The notes below the pieces were generated by a model. It was not told where the DNA came from. It ran no database searches and saw nothing but the letters and a program-made list of their open reading frames with translations. Both the position numbers and the translations under genes were made by a program. 64,000 bases of DNA from the NCBI GenBank assembly GCA_021798115.1, contig JAJZYM010000003.1, positions 61,679-125,678 of the forward strand, written 5' to 3'. Every line of letters begins with the position of its first letter. The stretch's first letter is position 1. This stretch comes from Pseudomonadota bacterium (GTDB taxonomy: Bacteria; Pseudomonadota; Gammaproteobacteria; JAKAQQ01). Shown one piece after another: positions 1 to 8,711 of the stretch.

Positions 1-1
1 C

Positions 2-427
2 GTGCTCGGGCGCTACGCGCGTTCGTCGACCCCCGCCGCGCGCGCGCGGTTCGATCACGTCTTCATGGTTTATCTCGTGAACCAGCTGGCCGACGCGTTG
101 CGCGATTACCACGGCGGGCACGTGGTGGTGATTCCCTACCGCGGTCGGCGGACCGCGCACTACGCACTCGTGCGCACGCACGTCTACCAACCCTCGGGCA
201 AGGAGGTGGCCGTCAACTACTCGATGGTACGCACCCCCGAAGGCTGGAAGCTCTTCGACGTGAGCGTCGAGGGCGTGTCGTACGTGATGAGCTACCGGCA
301 GCAGTTTGCCCCGATCCTGGCCTCCGGTGGCATTCCCGCGCTGGTGACGCAGCTCGAGGCCAAGCTCCGCAAGGAACACGCCGTTCCGGTCGTGTTGCCC
401 CACGCCGCTCCCGGGGGCGGGCGGTGA
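2..427 (+). CDS. mlaC: MlaC-family phospholipid-binding protein, 3' part
   Basis: The frame is open to the left edge of the window, so only the C-terminal 141 residues are present. They match the C-terminal half of the MlaC/Ttg2D family: a VVVIPYRGRR strand, a VNYSMVRTPEGWKLFDVSVEGVS core and a final YRQQFAPIL helix. In this family a periplasmic protein shuttles phospholipids between the outer-membrane MlaA complex and the inner-membrane MlaFEDB transporter. The stop overlaps the GTG of the next gene, a STAS protein, which is the usual mlaC-mlaB order. The true start lies outside the window. Confidence 0.88.
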   Translation: MLGRYARSSTPAARARFDHVFMVYLVNQLADALRDYHGGHVVVIPYRGRRTAHYALVRTHVYQPSGKEVAVNYSMVRTPEGWKLFDVSVEGVSYVMSYRQQFAPILASGGIPALVTQLEAKLRKEHAVPVVLPHAAPGGGR

Positions 428-753
428 GAGCGGAATCGGCGGCGGTCTTCCGGCGGCGTGAGGACGGCGTCGATACCCTCGCCGGCACGCTCGACAGCGC
501 TTCGGCCCCCGCGGTGTTCAAGGCGGGGCGCAAGCTCTGGGCGTCCCGCCCGCACCCCTCGGACCTCCGCCTCGATCTCTCGGGGCTCGAGCGTGTCGAC
601 TCGGCCGCCTTGGCCACCCTGGTCGCCTGGAAAGGGTGGGCACGCGGGCGTGGTCTCCGTCTCGTTTACCTGGGCGCCCCTCCGGCGCTCGCGGCCCTCG
701 CCCGTCTCTCGGGGATCGGCGATCTTCTCGGGGAGGCTCCCGGGCCAGGCTGA
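424..753 (+). CDS. mlaB: STAS-domain protein MlaB
   Basis: This 109-residue protein is a single STAS domain of normal MlaB length. The signature strand-loop-helix DLSGLERVDSAALATLVAW (about residues 51-69) carries the conserved Asp-Ser of the STAS switch site. In the Mla system the cytoplasmic STAS subunit binds the MlaF ATPase and stabilises the MlaFEDB transporter. The GTG start overlaps the mlaC stop as GTGA, indicating translational coupling. The call rests on fold plus position; as an isolated STAS protein it would be hard to assign. Confidence 0.85.
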   Translation: MRAESAAVFRRREDGVDTLAGTLDSASAPAVFKAGRKLWASRPHPSDLRLDLSGLERVDSAALATLVAWKGWARGRGLRLVYLGAPPALAALARLSGIGDLLGEAPGPG

Positions 754-899
754 GAGCGGGCGCGGCAGGCTCCCTCTCGAGTCTCAGGACCCAGGTTGGA
801 ACCTTCTCGGGCTCGTGTGCCCGACGTCGTCTTGCCGCCGAGTCCTTGGGGTTCTGGAGTGTGCAGGCGCTTCGCTCGAGCGCTTGGGCCGGCGCCGCA

Positions 900-950
900 G
901 ACCGCGGGAGGGGCGGGAGCTTCCGGGACGACCGTGTCCCGGCCGCGGTC
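900..950. terminator. Nested hairpin between convergent genes, possible terminator
   Basis: Two nested perfect inverted repeats are visible: GACCGCGG (900-907) with CCGCGGTC (943-950), and inside it CCGGGAC (923-929) with GTCCCGG (936-942) around a 6-base loop. It lies in the 225-base gap between mlaB and the convergent MAPEG gene, where a terminator is expected. There is no strong T-run on either side, so intrinsic termination is uncertain. Confidence 0.3.
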
Positions 951-978
951 TTCCTGTCCTCCGGCGGTTTCCTGCGGC

Positions 979-1404
979 TCAGCCGCGGGTGTAGACGGCG
1001 GCGAGGAGAAGTCCCGCCATCAGGAGATAACTCAGCCACGTGCTCAGGGTGCCCACGAAACGGCCGGGGCTGGCCCCGCCGCTGTGCGAGAGACCGAAGG
1101 CGTGGGCGAGCCGCCCGAGGAAGAGGAGCGCCCCGGCAATTTCCACGGCGAGGACCGGGCTTCCCGCGAGAGCGTCGAGCGTGAGGAGGATCAGACCGAG
1201 CGGGATGTATTCCGTGGCGTTGCCGTGGGCACGGATGGCGCGGTGGAGGTCCTCGTGTCCTCCGCTCCCGAGGCCGACACCGTGCCGCCGGCGAAGCCAG
1301 ACCACACGAAGCGCGAGGACCAGCGTCAGAAGGGCCAGAACGGCCGCGTAGAAACCGGTGATCACGAGCGCGGGCATGAGCGGAAAGAAACTGAATTGAT
1401 TCAT
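979..1404 (-). CDS. MAPEG family membrane protein
   Basis: This 141-residue protein has four hydrophobic segments and the hallmark MAPEG stretch HRAIRAHGNATEYIPLGL near residues 50-67, which includes the Arg-x-x-Gly-Asn motif. Eukaryotic MAPEG proteins act in eicosanoid and glutathione metabolism; bacterial members have mostly unknown roles and sit in the inner membrane. I chose the ATG at 1404 because the protein then begins directly before the first membrane segment, and because this ATG overlaps the stop of the upstream uspA gene as ATGA. No glutathione-handling neighbour is present, so no reaction is claimed. Confidence 0.85.
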   Translation of the reverse strand: MNQFSFFPLMPALVITGFYAAVLALLTLVLALRVVWLRRRHGVGLGSGGHEDLHRAIRAHGNATEYIPLGLILLTLDALAGSPVLAVEIAGALLFLGRLAHAFGLSHSGGASPGRFVGTLSTWLSYLLMAGLLLAAVYTRG

Positions 1405-1880
1405 GGAGCTGAGGACTCGGTGACGGGGGGCTCGGTGAGTTCCCCCCGGACGATCGTCACGAGGAGACTGCAGGGCAGGCGGTCGATGATCAGTGTCGAG
1501 GTGGGCGTGTGCCACCACTTGGCCAGGCCTTTGCGCCGGTGGTAGCCGAGAATCACGAGGTCGGCGCCGAAGTTTTCGGCCGCACGGACGATCTCCTCGG
1601 GGGGGAGCCCCCGAACGAGATGGCCTTCGGTCTCGAGACCCCGGTCTTTGAGATAGTGGACTCCCTCCTCGAGAACCGTCTGGACACGCTTGAGCTCCGT
1701 CGAGACGAGGCTTCCCCCGCCCATGCCTTCGACACCCTCGAGCGTCGGTGGGATGTCGACGACGGCCAGGAGATAGGTCCGGGCACCGCTCAGGGCGGCG
1801 ATCTCGGCGCCTTCACGAAGCGCGAGGGCGCTTTCGGCGGTTCCGTCGTACGCCAGAAGGATCTTGCGGTAGCGGGCCAT
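1401..1880 (-). CDS. Universal stress protein, UspA family
   Basis: This 159-residue protein has one Usp domain. The N-terminal strand RKILLAYDGTAESALAL carries the conserved Asp, and the C-terminal loop ILGYHRRKGLAKWWHTPTS resembles the G-x2-G-x9-G(S/T) nucleotide-binding loop of ATP-binding Usps but is imperfect. Usp proteins are cytoplasmic and induced by stress or growth arrest. The ATG at 1880 is preferred over an in-frame GTG nine bases upstream because it precedes the conserved first strand directly. It is the first gene of a two-gene unit with the MAPEG gene. Confidence 0.88.
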   Translation of the reverse strand: MARYRKILLAYDGTAESALALREGAEIAALSGARTYLLAVVDIPPTLEGVEGMGGGSLVSTELKRVQTVLEEGVHYLKDRGLETEGHLVRGLPPEEIVRAAENFGADLVILGYHRRKGLAKWWHTPTSTLIIDRLPCSLLVTIVRGELTEPPVTESSAP

Positions 1881-1909
1881 CCGGGACACGACACGAGGAG
1901 GGCGCGTTC

Positions 1910-1915
1910 ATTATA
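1910..1915 (-). promoter_or_regulatory. Candidate -10 element for uspA
   Basis: Read on the minus strand this is a perfect TATAAT, 30 bases upstream of the uspA ATG in a GC-rich divergent spacer. I see no good -35 hexamer at 16-18 bases. The call depends on the -10 match and its position. Confidence 0.35.
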
Positions 1916-1992
1916 GGGGGTGGGCGGCCCCTTTCCGTCGACGGTGAAAGGAACAATCCCGTTTCCCTGGATTCGGGCGGGCGCCGGTGGTC

Positions 1993-1998
1993 TATACT
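1993..1998 (+). promoter_or_regulatory. Candidate -10 element for the methyltransferase gene
   Basis: TATACT lies about 30 bases upstream of the GTG at 2029, giving a predicted leader of roughly 25 bases. No convincing -35 box is visible. Confidence 0.33.
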
Positions 1999-2028
1999 TG
2001 ATCCCGCGAATACAGCCCGGGTAACTTT

Positions 2029-3093
2029 GTGTCTTTGGAAGGCACCGCGACCACGTCGCACGCGGGATGGGCGCCGGGTGAGCTCGAGGGTCAAGAGACC
2101 TGCCCCCTGTGCGGCGGCGGGCGGCGCGCGCCGCTTCACACCGAACTCGAGGACCGTCTCTACGGTGTCGCGGGGCGCTGGACGCTCTGGTCCTGTGCGT
2201 CCTGCACGGCGGCGTGGCTCGGCCCCCGCCCCACGCGGGAGAGCATCGGCCGCGCCTACGTCCGTTATCAGACGCACGAGCGCTCCGCGCGGCCGGCCGG
2301 CCTTGTTCGTCACGGACCGTTTCGCGCTCTCAAGGAACGACGAGCGCGGGGGTTTCTCAACGACCGTCTCGGCCACCGCCTCGCTCCGGCGTGGCCGGGC
2401 GTCGTGGCACGGCGTCTTCTGACCCTCCGCGGGCAAAGGCGTCTCGATGATCTCGTGCGCCACCTCCCGCCGCCCTCCTCTCCGGGAGCGCCCCTTCTCG
2501 ACGTCGGCTGCGGAAACGGCTCGTTCCTCCGGATCGCCGCACTTCTCGGTTACGAACCCGAGGGGGTCGAGCCCGACCCCCGGGCGGTGGAGGCCGCCCG
2601 CGGTGGCGGTTGGCGTGTCCACCGCGGGGGGCTCCCGCACCCCGACCTGCGGGCGGCGGGCTTCGAGCAGGTGACCGCCTGTCACGTGATCGAGCACGTC
2701 CACGACCCCTTGGCGTTTCTCGTCCATTGCCGCACGCTCCTCCGGCCCGGGGGGCGGCTCTGGGTCCAGACGCCCAATCTCTCCGGACACGGACACGCGT
2801 TCTGGGGCCGGGACTGGCGGGGACTCGAACCGCCGCGACATCTCACGCTCTTCACTCCCGAAGCGTTGCGCGGGGCGTGCCTCAAAGCCGGGTTCGACGA
2901 CGTCCGCTTCTTGCCCCCGCCACTCGACGCGGGCGAGATGTTCCGCCACAGTCTCGCGGTCCGTCTCGGGGTGCGCGGACACAAACCCCCGCTCGACAGG
3001 GAGGCGCGCCGCGCCGCGCGGCGCGCGCTCCGCGACGCCCGCGGGGACCCGACGGCCGGCGAATCCCTGGTTCTTGTAGCCCGCGCGACTTAG
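2029..3093 (+). CDS. Class I SAM-dependent methyltransferase with N-terminal zinc-ribbon-like segment
   Basis: This 354-residue protein begins with two Cys-x2-Cys pairs (CPLC near residue 25, CASC near residue 57), which suggest a metal-binding ribbon. A Rossmann methyltransferase domain follows, with the SAM motif LLDVGCGNGSFLRIA (about 158-172), an acidic strand-end EGVEPDP, and CHVIEHVHDPLAFL with RPGGRLWVQTPN. This arrangement resembles methyltransferases of the UbiE/Methyltransf_23 type often found with polysaccharide genes. The substrate cannot be told from sequence, and no glycan gene cluster is adjacent. GTG start, no obvious operon partner. Confidence 0.85.
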   Translation: MSLEGTATTSHAGWAPGELEGQETCPLCGGGRRAPLHTELEDRLYGVAGRWTLWSCASCTAAWLGPRPTRESIGRAYVRYQTHERSARPAGLVRHGPFRALKERRARGFLNDRLGHRLAPAWPGVVARRLLTLRGQRRLDDLVRHLPPPSSPGAPLLDVGCGNGSFLRIAALLGYEPEGVEPDPRAVEAARGGGWRVHRGGLPHPDLRAAGFEQVTACHVIEHVHDPLAFLVHCRTLLRPGGRLWVQTPNLSGHGHAFWGRDWRGLEPPRHLTLFTPEALRGACLKAGFDDVRFLPPPLDAGEMFRHSLAVRLGVRGHKPPLDREARRAARRALRDARGDPTAGESLVLVARAT

Positions 3094-3153
3094 CGCGGAG
3101 CCATCGGGCGTGTGCGGGCGGGGCGGCCTCCCCGCGGCGCGGGGGTTGGGCGT

Positions 3154-4716
3154 CTAATCCGCGAGCGCCGCCGAGAGGCCCGCCGTGCCGTATCTCCTGG
3201 GGGTCTTGACGATCAAGAGGAGGGGAATCATGAAGATGAAGCTCCAGCCGATGAAGACGAAGCAGTCCACGAAGGCGATCATCGCCGACTGTTGACCGAG
3301 GAGACCGCCCATGAGCTGGGCGCCCAGGAGATTGAGTTTGGGAAGGCCCACCGCGGCGAGGTAGTGCTGGAACGCGGGGTTGCTCGGATTCATGCGCCCG
3401 CCCAACACGTTCCAGTTGACCTGGGACTCCTCGGTGAAGAGGGTGGTGACGATCGAGATGCCGATCGACGAACCGATGGTGCGAAGAAGGTTGAACATGC
3501 CGGCCGCCTCGGCCGATTGCCGCACGGGCAGCGTGGAGTAGGCGATCGTGGCGAGCGGCACGAAGATCATGCCGAGCCCGACCCCCTGGAGAAGAATCGG
3601 CCAGATCACCCAGAACATGTTGATGTCGAGGTTGTATTCGGCCATGGCGAAGCTGCCGATGATCGAGAGCACGAGGCCAATGAAGACCAGGAGGCGTGCG
3701 TCGACGCGGTTGATGAGGCGGCCCACGAGAAACATGCCGAACATGCTGGCAAAGCCACGCGGGGCCATGACGAGTCCGGTCGTGAGAACGGGATAGTTGA
3801 GCAAACTTTCGAGAAGTTCGGGCTGAAGGACGAGCGTGCCGTACATGCCGAGACCCATCACGGCGATGAGAAGGCACGCGCTGGCGAAGTTGCGGTCGCG
3901 GAAGAGACTGAGATCGAAGATGCTCTCCTTGCCCTTGCGTCCCAGGCCGTGGACGAGGAAACAAAGAAGCCCGGCAAAGGACAGGAACGCCAGGATGCGG
4001 ATGGCGTTGGAGGCAAACCAGTCGTCGGTGTTGCCCCGGTCGAGAAGGACCTGAAGCGCGGCGATGGCGAGCGCCAAGAACGCGAGACCAAACCAGTCCA
4101 TGCGCCGGTTCCGGCGCGGGGTCTCGGGGACGGCGATCACCGAGAGGAAAAACGCGAGGAGGCCGACCGGAAGATTGACGTAGAAATCCCAGCGCCAGGA
4201 GAGGACCTGGGTGAGCCAGCCGCCGAGCGTCGGCCCGAGAATCGGTCCGGCCGTGACGCCGATGCCCCAGATGGCCATCGCACGCCCCCGCTTCTCGTGT
4301 GGGAAGGTCTGCACCAGGATCGACTGCGAGAGCGGGCTCAGCGAGGCACCGAACACACCCTGCAGGAGACGGAAGAGGACCATTTCGGTCAGGCTCGTCG
4401 CCATGCCGCAGAGCGCCGAGGAGGCCACAAAGCCGCCGATGCTCAGGAGCAGGTAGCGTTTCTGGCCGAGACGGTCGGTGATGAACCCCGTGAGCGGCAT
4501 CAGGATGGCCGAGGCCACGAGATAGCTCGTGAGCACCCAGGTGATCTGATCGGTCGTGGCCGAGAGCGCCCCCTGCATCTTGGGCAGCGCCACGTTCACG
4601 ATGGTGATGTCGATCACCTGCATGATCGTGGCGGCCATGACCGCGAAGACGATGAGCCCGCGGGAGGCGGGCGGGGCGGGTGCGGGCGGTGTCGAGGATG
4701 GTGGCGCGGCGCTCAT
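3154..4716 (-). CDS. emrB: DHA2-family MFS multidrug exporter, EmrB-like
   Basis: This 520-residue protein has about 14 hydrophobic segments, typical of the DHA2 (EmrB/QacA) drug:proton antiporters. The first segment carries the family motif with Asp (QVIDITIVNVALP, about 33-45). The antiporter motif GVTAGPILGPTLGGWL is near residues 153-168. In Gram-negative bacteria EmrB sits in the inner membrane and works with the EmrA periplasmic adaptor and an outer-membrane channel. It is the last gene of marR-emrA-emrB and its ATG overlaps the emrA stop. Substrates are unknown. No TolC gene lies nearby. Confidence 0.88.
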   Translation of the reverse strand: MSAAPPSSTPPAPAPPASRGLIVFAVMAATIMQVIDITIVNVALPKMQGALSATTDQITWVLTSYLVASAILMPLTGFITDRLGQKRYLLLSIGGFVASSALCGMATSLTEMVLFRLLQGVFGASLSPLSQSILVQTFPHEKRGRAMAIWGIGVTAGPILGPTLGGWLTQVLSWRWDFYVNLPVGLLAFFLSVIAVPETPRRNRRMDWFGLAFLALAIAALQVLLDRGNTDDWFASNAIRILAFLSFAGLLCFLVHGLGRKGKESIFDLSLFRDRNFASACLLIAVMGLGMYGTLVLQPELLESLLNYPVLTTGLVMAPRGFASMFGMFLVGRLINRVDARLLVFIGLVLSIIGSFAMAEYNLDINMFWVIWPILLQGVGLGMIFVPLATIAYSTLPVRQSAEAAGMFNLLRTIGSSIGISIVTTLFTEESQVNWNVLGGRMNPSNPAFQHYLAAVGLPKLNLLGAQLMGGLLGQQSAMIAFVDCFVFIGWSFIFMIPLLLIVKTPRRYGTAGLSAALAD

Positions 4717-5735
4717 CGCCGCGGAGAAGCCTCAGGGCGGGGGAAGGAGGCGACGGTGTTCACCGTCACACGCGCCGACGTGCCGATGCGCAGGCGGTAG
4801 CCGTGCGGAATCCGGGTGAGGAGCACACGGACCGGAACGCGCTGTGTGACTTTGACCCAGTTGCCTGTCGCGTTCTCCGGCGGGAGGAGGGAAAAGGCCG
4901 TCCCCGCCGCGGGGGCGATGCTCACCACGCGGCCGCGAAAGAGAACGCCCGGGTACATATCGACGTGCACCCGCGCCGGTTGGCCCGGACGGATCCGTTC
5001 GAGGTCCGTTTCCTTGTAGTTGGCCGTGACCCACCACCGGCGTGTGCAGACGATGTCGAAGGGGGACTCACCGGCGGCGAGAACGTCGCCCGTGCGCAGC
5101 GCGAGGCCGGTCACGATGCCGGTGCATCCGGCGTGCACCTCGGTTTGCGCGAAACGCCAGCGCGCGCGGGCCAGAGCGGCCCGGGCTTCGAGCCAGAGGG
5201 GATTGCGGGGGATCGGCGCGACGAGCTGCTGGAGAGCGGCGCCGAGATTGGCCCGGGCCAGGGCAACGCGGGCGCGGGCGACGGCGAGGGCGGTGCGTGC
5301 GTCGTCGTAGCGCGAGCGGGTGACGTCGCCGCTTTTGAGGAGTCGGGCGGCGCGCCGGTACTGGACGGCGGCGTTGGCCCGCGTGGCCCGCGCCAGGGCG
5401 AGCGCGGATTGCGCCGCCCGCACCCGGGCTTCCTCGGTCCCGACGAGGCTTTGCGCGTGCGCCAGGGTGGCCTGCGCGGCCGCGACGGCGATGCGGTATG
5501 GCGTGGGGTCGAGTGTGAACAGAAGGGCGCCGCGGCGCACCGGTTCGTGATCGCGCACGAAGACGGCGACCACCCGACCGGGGACCTCGGGGGCGGGGGC
5601 CACCGAATGTGCGCCTACGTAGGCGTCCTCGGTGGAGGGGTAGAGGACGGTGGTGCGATAGTACCAGTAGCCGCCTCCCGCCAGGATCAGGAGGAAGGCG
5701 CCGACGATGGACCAGCGAAGAACGTTTTTGCGCAC
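4713..5735 (-). CDS. emrA: HlyD/EmrA-family periplasmic adaptor
   Basis: This 340-residue membrane fusion protein has an N-terminal membrane anchor (LLILAGGGYWYY region, about residues 14-30), a biotinyl-lipoyl half-motif (VAPAPEVPGRVVAVFVRDHE), a long Ala/Arg-rich alpha-helical hairpin (about 80-170), the second lipoyl half (GCTGIVTGLALRTGDVLAAG) and a beta-barrel. Such adaptors bridge an inner-membrane exporter to an outer-membrane channel. The gene lies four bases after marR and overlaps emrB, so the three are probably one transcript. Length and order match EmrA of EmrAB systems. Confidence 0.88.
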   Translation of the reverse strand: MRKNVLRWSIVGAFLLILAGGGYWYYRTTVLYPSTEDAYVGAHSVAPAPEVPGRVVAVFVRDHEPVRRGALLFTLDPTPYRIAVAAAQATLAHAQSLVGTEEARVRAAQSALALARATRANAAVQYRRAARLLKSGDVTRSRYDDARTALAVARARVALARANLGAALQQLVAPIPRNPLWLEARAALARARWRFAQTEVHAGCTGIVTGLALRTGDVLAAGESPFDIVCTRRWWVTANYKETDLERIRPGQPARVHVDMYPGVLFRGRVVSIAPAAGTAFSLLPPENATGNWVKVTQRVPVRVLLTRIPHGYRLRIGTSARVTVNTVASFPRPEASPRR

Positions 5736-5739
5736 GTGC

Positions 5740-6252
5740 TCAGGCTCTCGGTGTTGCGGGCGCGCGATTCTTTGTCGAGGCGGCTTGGGCGGTGCGCGCG
5801 ACCGCGGCTTCCGGGGTGAACCGTGGCTCGAGCATCGTCCGGAAGACGCGGATGCAAATCTCGAGATCCTTGTCCTCGGCGGAGGCCAGCATCTCTTGCC
5901 GGAGTGCCTTGACGATCGATTCCGTGCGGGTCAGGATCTGGCGGCCGCCGGGCGTCAGCAGGACGGTCTTACGCCGGCGGTCTTTGGTCGACACCTGACG
6001 CTCCACCCAGCCGGCGCGGCCGAGTGTGTCGATGAGCCCTACGAGCGCCGCGCTTTCGATGCCGATCCGCTGGGCCAGCTCGCGCTGCATGAGCCCTTCC
6101 GGCACGTCGTTGAGCTCCTGAAGAAGGAGCCGCAGCGTGCAGTTGAGGCCGTGGGGTTTGAGTTCGGCGTTCAGGCGATGGCGCCACAGCCGGGAGACAT
6201 CGGCCAGCAAGAGGCCGAAAACGTCGCTCCTGTCCCTTGTTGTGGTCCTCAT
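5740..6252 (-). CDS. MarR-family transcriptional regulator of the efflux operon
   Basis: This 170-residue protein is a single MarR winged-helix domain. The recognition helix region is LAQRIGIESAALVGLIDTL and the wing is STKDRRRKTVLLTPGGRQI with the conserved Asp-Arg-Arg. MarR proteins are dimeric repressors that often control a neighbouring pump and release DNA when a drug-like ligand binds. The ATG at 6252 has a GAGGA Shine-Dalgarno about six bases upstream. An upstream in-frame TTG (6324) lies at the predicted -10 box and is rejected. It probably regulates its own operon through the AT-rich region at 6305-6331. Confidence 0.87.
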   Translation of the reverse strand: MRTTTRDRSDVFGLLLADVSRLWRHRLNAELKPHGLNCTLRLLLQELNDVPEGLMQRELAQRIGIESAALVGLIDTLGRAGWVERQVSTKDRRRKTVLLTPGGRQILTRTESIVKALRQEMLASAEDKDLEICIRVFRTMLEPRFTPEAAVARTAQAASTKNRAPATPRA

Positions 6253-6325
6253 GCTGTCCTCATCGCTCCTCTGTGCAGCGAGCCCGTTGTGGAACGAGGG
6301 CCCGTCAATGGATAGAATTTCCAAT

Positions 6326-6354
6326 ATTTTATATTTTTAACAAAAGAGCGTCAA
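6326..6354 (-). promoter_or_regulatory. Sigma70-type promoter of the marR-emrA-emrB operon
   Basis: On the minus strand TTGACG (6349-6354) is followed after exactly 17 bases by TAAAAT (6326-6331). The spacer and start-site region are strikingly AT-rich for this genome. Predicted transcription begins near 6319. An imperfect inverted repeat TTGGA...TCCA covers about 6308-6324, at or just after the start site, and would suit a MarR operator. Confidence 0.72.
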
Positions 6355-6387
6355 GCGCTGCGGTTCATCGGCCTCCCGCGTGCAGTG

Positions 6388-7245
6388 TCACGCCGATTCC
6401 GTTGCGGGAGGATCGAGGAAGATGTCCGGGAGAAGACGTTCGCTCTCGGGATCGACGTTGTAGCGACGAAAGTCGCTCACTCCCGCGGCGTGCAGGGCCT
6501 CTTCGTCGAGGAAGAAGTGGCCGCTCGCTTCGCCCGAGCCGGTAAGAATCCAGTGGGCGGCGTCGGCCACGATCTCCGGACGACGGCACTCGTTGGTCCG
6601 GACCGCGCCGCCGAGCATGGCCAGGGCGGCGGTGTCGATCACGGTCCGTGGCCAGAGCGCGTTCACGCGGATCCCGCTCGGACGAAGCTCCTCGGCAAGA
6701 CCGAGAACGACGAGGCTCATGCCCATTTTGGAAAGGGTGTAGCCGAGATGATGGCGGTACCAGAACGGGTTGAGGGTCGGCGGCGGCGCGAGGCAGAGAA
6801 TCTGACCCGCGCTCGAGCGCCGAAGCCAGGGGAGGGCGGCCCGGGCGCAGAGCCACGGGGCGCGCGTGTTGATGGCGTGCATGAGGTCGAAACGGGCCGG
6901 AGGCAACTCGGGGGTCGACGCCAGAAGAATGGCCCCGGCGTTGTTGATCACCACGTCGATGCCACCGAAGGTCTCCGCGGTGAGGGCCATGGCCCGCTCG
7001 ATGGCCTCGGCGTCGCGGACGTCGAGTTCGATCGGGAGCGCCCGTCCCCCGGCCTCCTCGATCTCGGCGGCGACCGTGTGAATCGTTCCGGGAAGGCGCG
7101 GGTGCGGGCGGCTCGTCTTGGCGGCGACGGCGATCGCCGCCCCGTCGCGCGCCGCACGCAGAGCGATCGTCCGTCCGATGCCCCGGCTCGCTCCGGTGAT
7201 GAAAAGAACACGTCCTTTGAGGGAAGAAGGAAGGGGGGGGTACAT
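6388..7245 (-). CDS. Short-chain dehydrogenase/reductase, HSDL2-like
   Basis: This 285-residue classical SDR has the cofactor motif TGASRGIG at about residues 17-24, the NNAG motif, and the YTLSK catalytic Tyr-x3-Lys. The tail with LWPRTVIDTAALAML resembles HSDL2/citronellol-dehydrogenase-like SDRs rather than FabG. These are cytoplasmic NAD(P)-dependent oxidoreductases; the substrate is unknown. I chose the ATG at 7245 because GGGAG lies six bases upstream; a further in-frame ATG at 7275 has no ribosome-binding site. A run of eight C residues in the coding strand sits directly after the start (7233-7240). A weak TTGACC at 7283-7288 could be its -35 box. Confidence 0.86.
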   Translation of the reverse strand: MYPPLPSSLKGRVLFITGASRGIGRTIALRAARDGAAIAVAAKTSRPHPRLPGTIHTVAAEIEEAGGRALPIELDVRDAEAIERAMALTAETFGGIDVVINNAGAILLASTPELPPARFDLMHAINTRAPWLCARAALPWLRRSSAGQILCLAPPPTLNPFWYRHHLGYTLSKMGMSLVVLGLAEELRPSGIRVNALWPRTVIDTAALAMLGGAVRTNECRRPEIVADAAHWILTGSGEASGHFFLDEEALHAAGVSDFRRYNVDPESERLLPDIFLDPPATESA

Positions 7246-7316
7246 GGAAGCTCCCAATTTTGTTAGGCTCCCCATTAGTGTCGGTCAAAACGCCCCGTCG
7301 TGGTGGGGAGGTGGTC

Positions 7317-8228
7317 GTGAGCCCCCTGAAAGAGAGTGAGGCCCGGCTCGTCACTCCGCGCGAACTCGCCGCGCACCTCGAGGATCCGCGTTGGGTCGTC
7401 GTCGACGCGCGGTTCCGGATCACCGATCGCACCTGGGGTCGGCGCGCCTACGCCGAGGGGCACATCCCGGCGGCCTTCTACGCGGATCTCGAGGAACAGC
7501 TGAGCGGACCTCCGAGCGCCCGGGAGGGCCGTCACCCTCTCCCGGATCCCGCAAGCTTCGCCCGCTTCCTCGCCGCTTGCGGCCTCACACCCGAAGGGAC
7601 GCTTGTCGCCTACGACGAGGCGTCCCTTCCGGGGGCCTTCCGACTCTGGTGGCTCGCGTTGTGGATCGGGGGGCACGACGTCCGCGTTCTCGACGGCGGG
7701 CTTCGGGCCTGGCGGGCGGAGGGACTCCCTCTCGTGGCGACACCGCCCGGGCGCCCGGCCTCGCCGCGCGCTGAACTCGTTCCTGTCCTGCGCCCGGGTC
7801 TCCTCGTCGAAACCGCGGAGGTCGCCCGCGCGGCGGACGGGGATCCCGACGCCTGTGCCGTCCTCGACGCCCGTGAACGGCGGCGCTACCTTGGCCTTGA
7901 AGAGCCGATCGATCGTATCGCCGGGCACATCCCGCGCGCACGCAATCTTCCCTACCCCGCCACGCTCGCGGCGGACGGACGTCTCCGCCCGCCCGCGGAG
8001 CTCCGCTCGCTCTTGACGCGGGTGTGGGGTCCCGGGCCTCCCGTGCGGGTGGCCCACGCCTGCGGATCGGGGGTGACGGCCTGTCAGACGCTCTTCGCCA
8101 TGACACGGGCAGGGTTCTCCGGGGGTCTCCTCTACCCGGGTTCCTACAGCGCCTGGGTCGGGGATCCCGAGCGGCCGGTGCGCACAGGCGCCGAGGATGG
8201 GCTCGGCGAGGACGCCTTCCCGGTCTAG
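7317..8228 (+). CDS. Thiosulfate/3-mercaptopyruvate sulfurtransferase
   Basis: This 303-residue protein has two rhodanese domains. The N-terminal one starts at [11 protein letters not shown] with VVVDARF and the AEGHIPAA signature. The C-terminal one carries the catalytic loop CGSGVTACQ, where Cys is the sulfur-carrying residue. CGSGVTA is the 3-mercaptopyruvate sulfurtransferase form; thiosulfate sulfurtransferases usually have CRKGVT. The GTG at 7317 is chosen because GGGAGG lies about six bases upstream. The gene is divergent from the SDR and convergent with smpB, with a four-base end overlap. Likely cytoplasmic, since no signal peptide is seen. Confidence 0.88.
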   Translation: MSPLKESEARLVTPRELAAHLEDPRWVVVDARFRITDRTWGRRAYAEGHIPAAFYADLEEQLSGPPSAREGRHPLPDPASFARFLAACGLTPEGTLVAYDEASLPGAFRLWWLALWIGGHDVRVLDGGLRAWRAEGLPLVATPPGRPASPRAELVPVLRPGLLVETAEVARAADGDPDACAVLDARERRRYLGLEEPIDRIAGHIPRARNLPYPATLAADGRLRPPAELRSLLTRVWGPGPPVRVAHACGSGVTACQTLFAMTRAGFSGGLLYPGSYSAWVGDPERPVRTGAEDGLGEDAFPV

Positions 8229-8704
8229 GTCCTTGTCTTCAGCAGGCGCTCGCGTTCCCGTTCCCAGTCGCGGTCGCGGTCGCGGGCTCTCTTGTCGTGG
8301 AGTTTGCGGCCCTTCGCGAGGCCGATCTCGACCTTGGCGCGTCCCCTCTTCCAATAGAGGCGCAGCGGGACGAGCGTGTAGCCGCGGCGTTCCGTGAGGC
8401 CCTGCAGGCGCGCGATTTCGCGCCGATGCAGGAGGAGGGGACGGGTGCGGGTGGGGTCTGCGGCGACGTGGGTCGATGCCGACGGCAGCGGGCTGATGTG
8501 AGCCCCGAGGAGCCAGGCCTGGCCGTTACGGACGAGACCGTAGCCGTCGACGATCTGTGCGCGTCCGGCGCGCAGGCTTTTCACCTCCCATCCCTCAAGG
8601 GAGAGGCCCGCCTCGAAGCGGTCTTCGATCTCGTATTCGAAGCGGGCCCGCCGGTTTTCGACGATGAGGGAGGAGCCCGCGCCGGCCGCTCGTTGCGTGT
8701 TCAT
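8225..8704 (-). CDS. smpB: SsrA-binding protein SmpB
   Basis: The protein has 159 residues, the usual SmpB length. It contains the OB-fold elements [22 protein letters not shown] and [27 protein letters not shown], and the basic C-terminal tail with DKR that reaches into the ribosomal decoding site. SmpB binds tmRNA and rescues ribosomes stalled on broken mRNA. The tmRNA gene is not in this window. The ATG at 8704 is preferred over one at 8713, because the candidate -10 box overlaps the latter. The arrangement smpB against ratA-rnfH-bamE is typical of gammaproteobacteria. Confidence 0.97.
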   Translation of the reverse strand: MNTQRAAGAGSSLIVENRRARFEYEIEDRFEAGLSLEGWEVKSLRAGRAQIVDGYGLVRNGQAWLLGAHISPLPSASTHVAADPTRTRPLLLHRREIARLQGLTERRGYTLVPLRLYWKRGRAKVEIGLAKGRKLHDKRARDRDRDWERERERLLKTRT

Positions 8705-8711
8705 CCCGGGC

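Noticed and set aside
6253..6324. Longer MarR starting at the TTG at 6324
   Set aside because: That codon lies next to the predicted -10 box and upstream of the transcription start; the ATG at 6252 has a proper ribosome-binding site.
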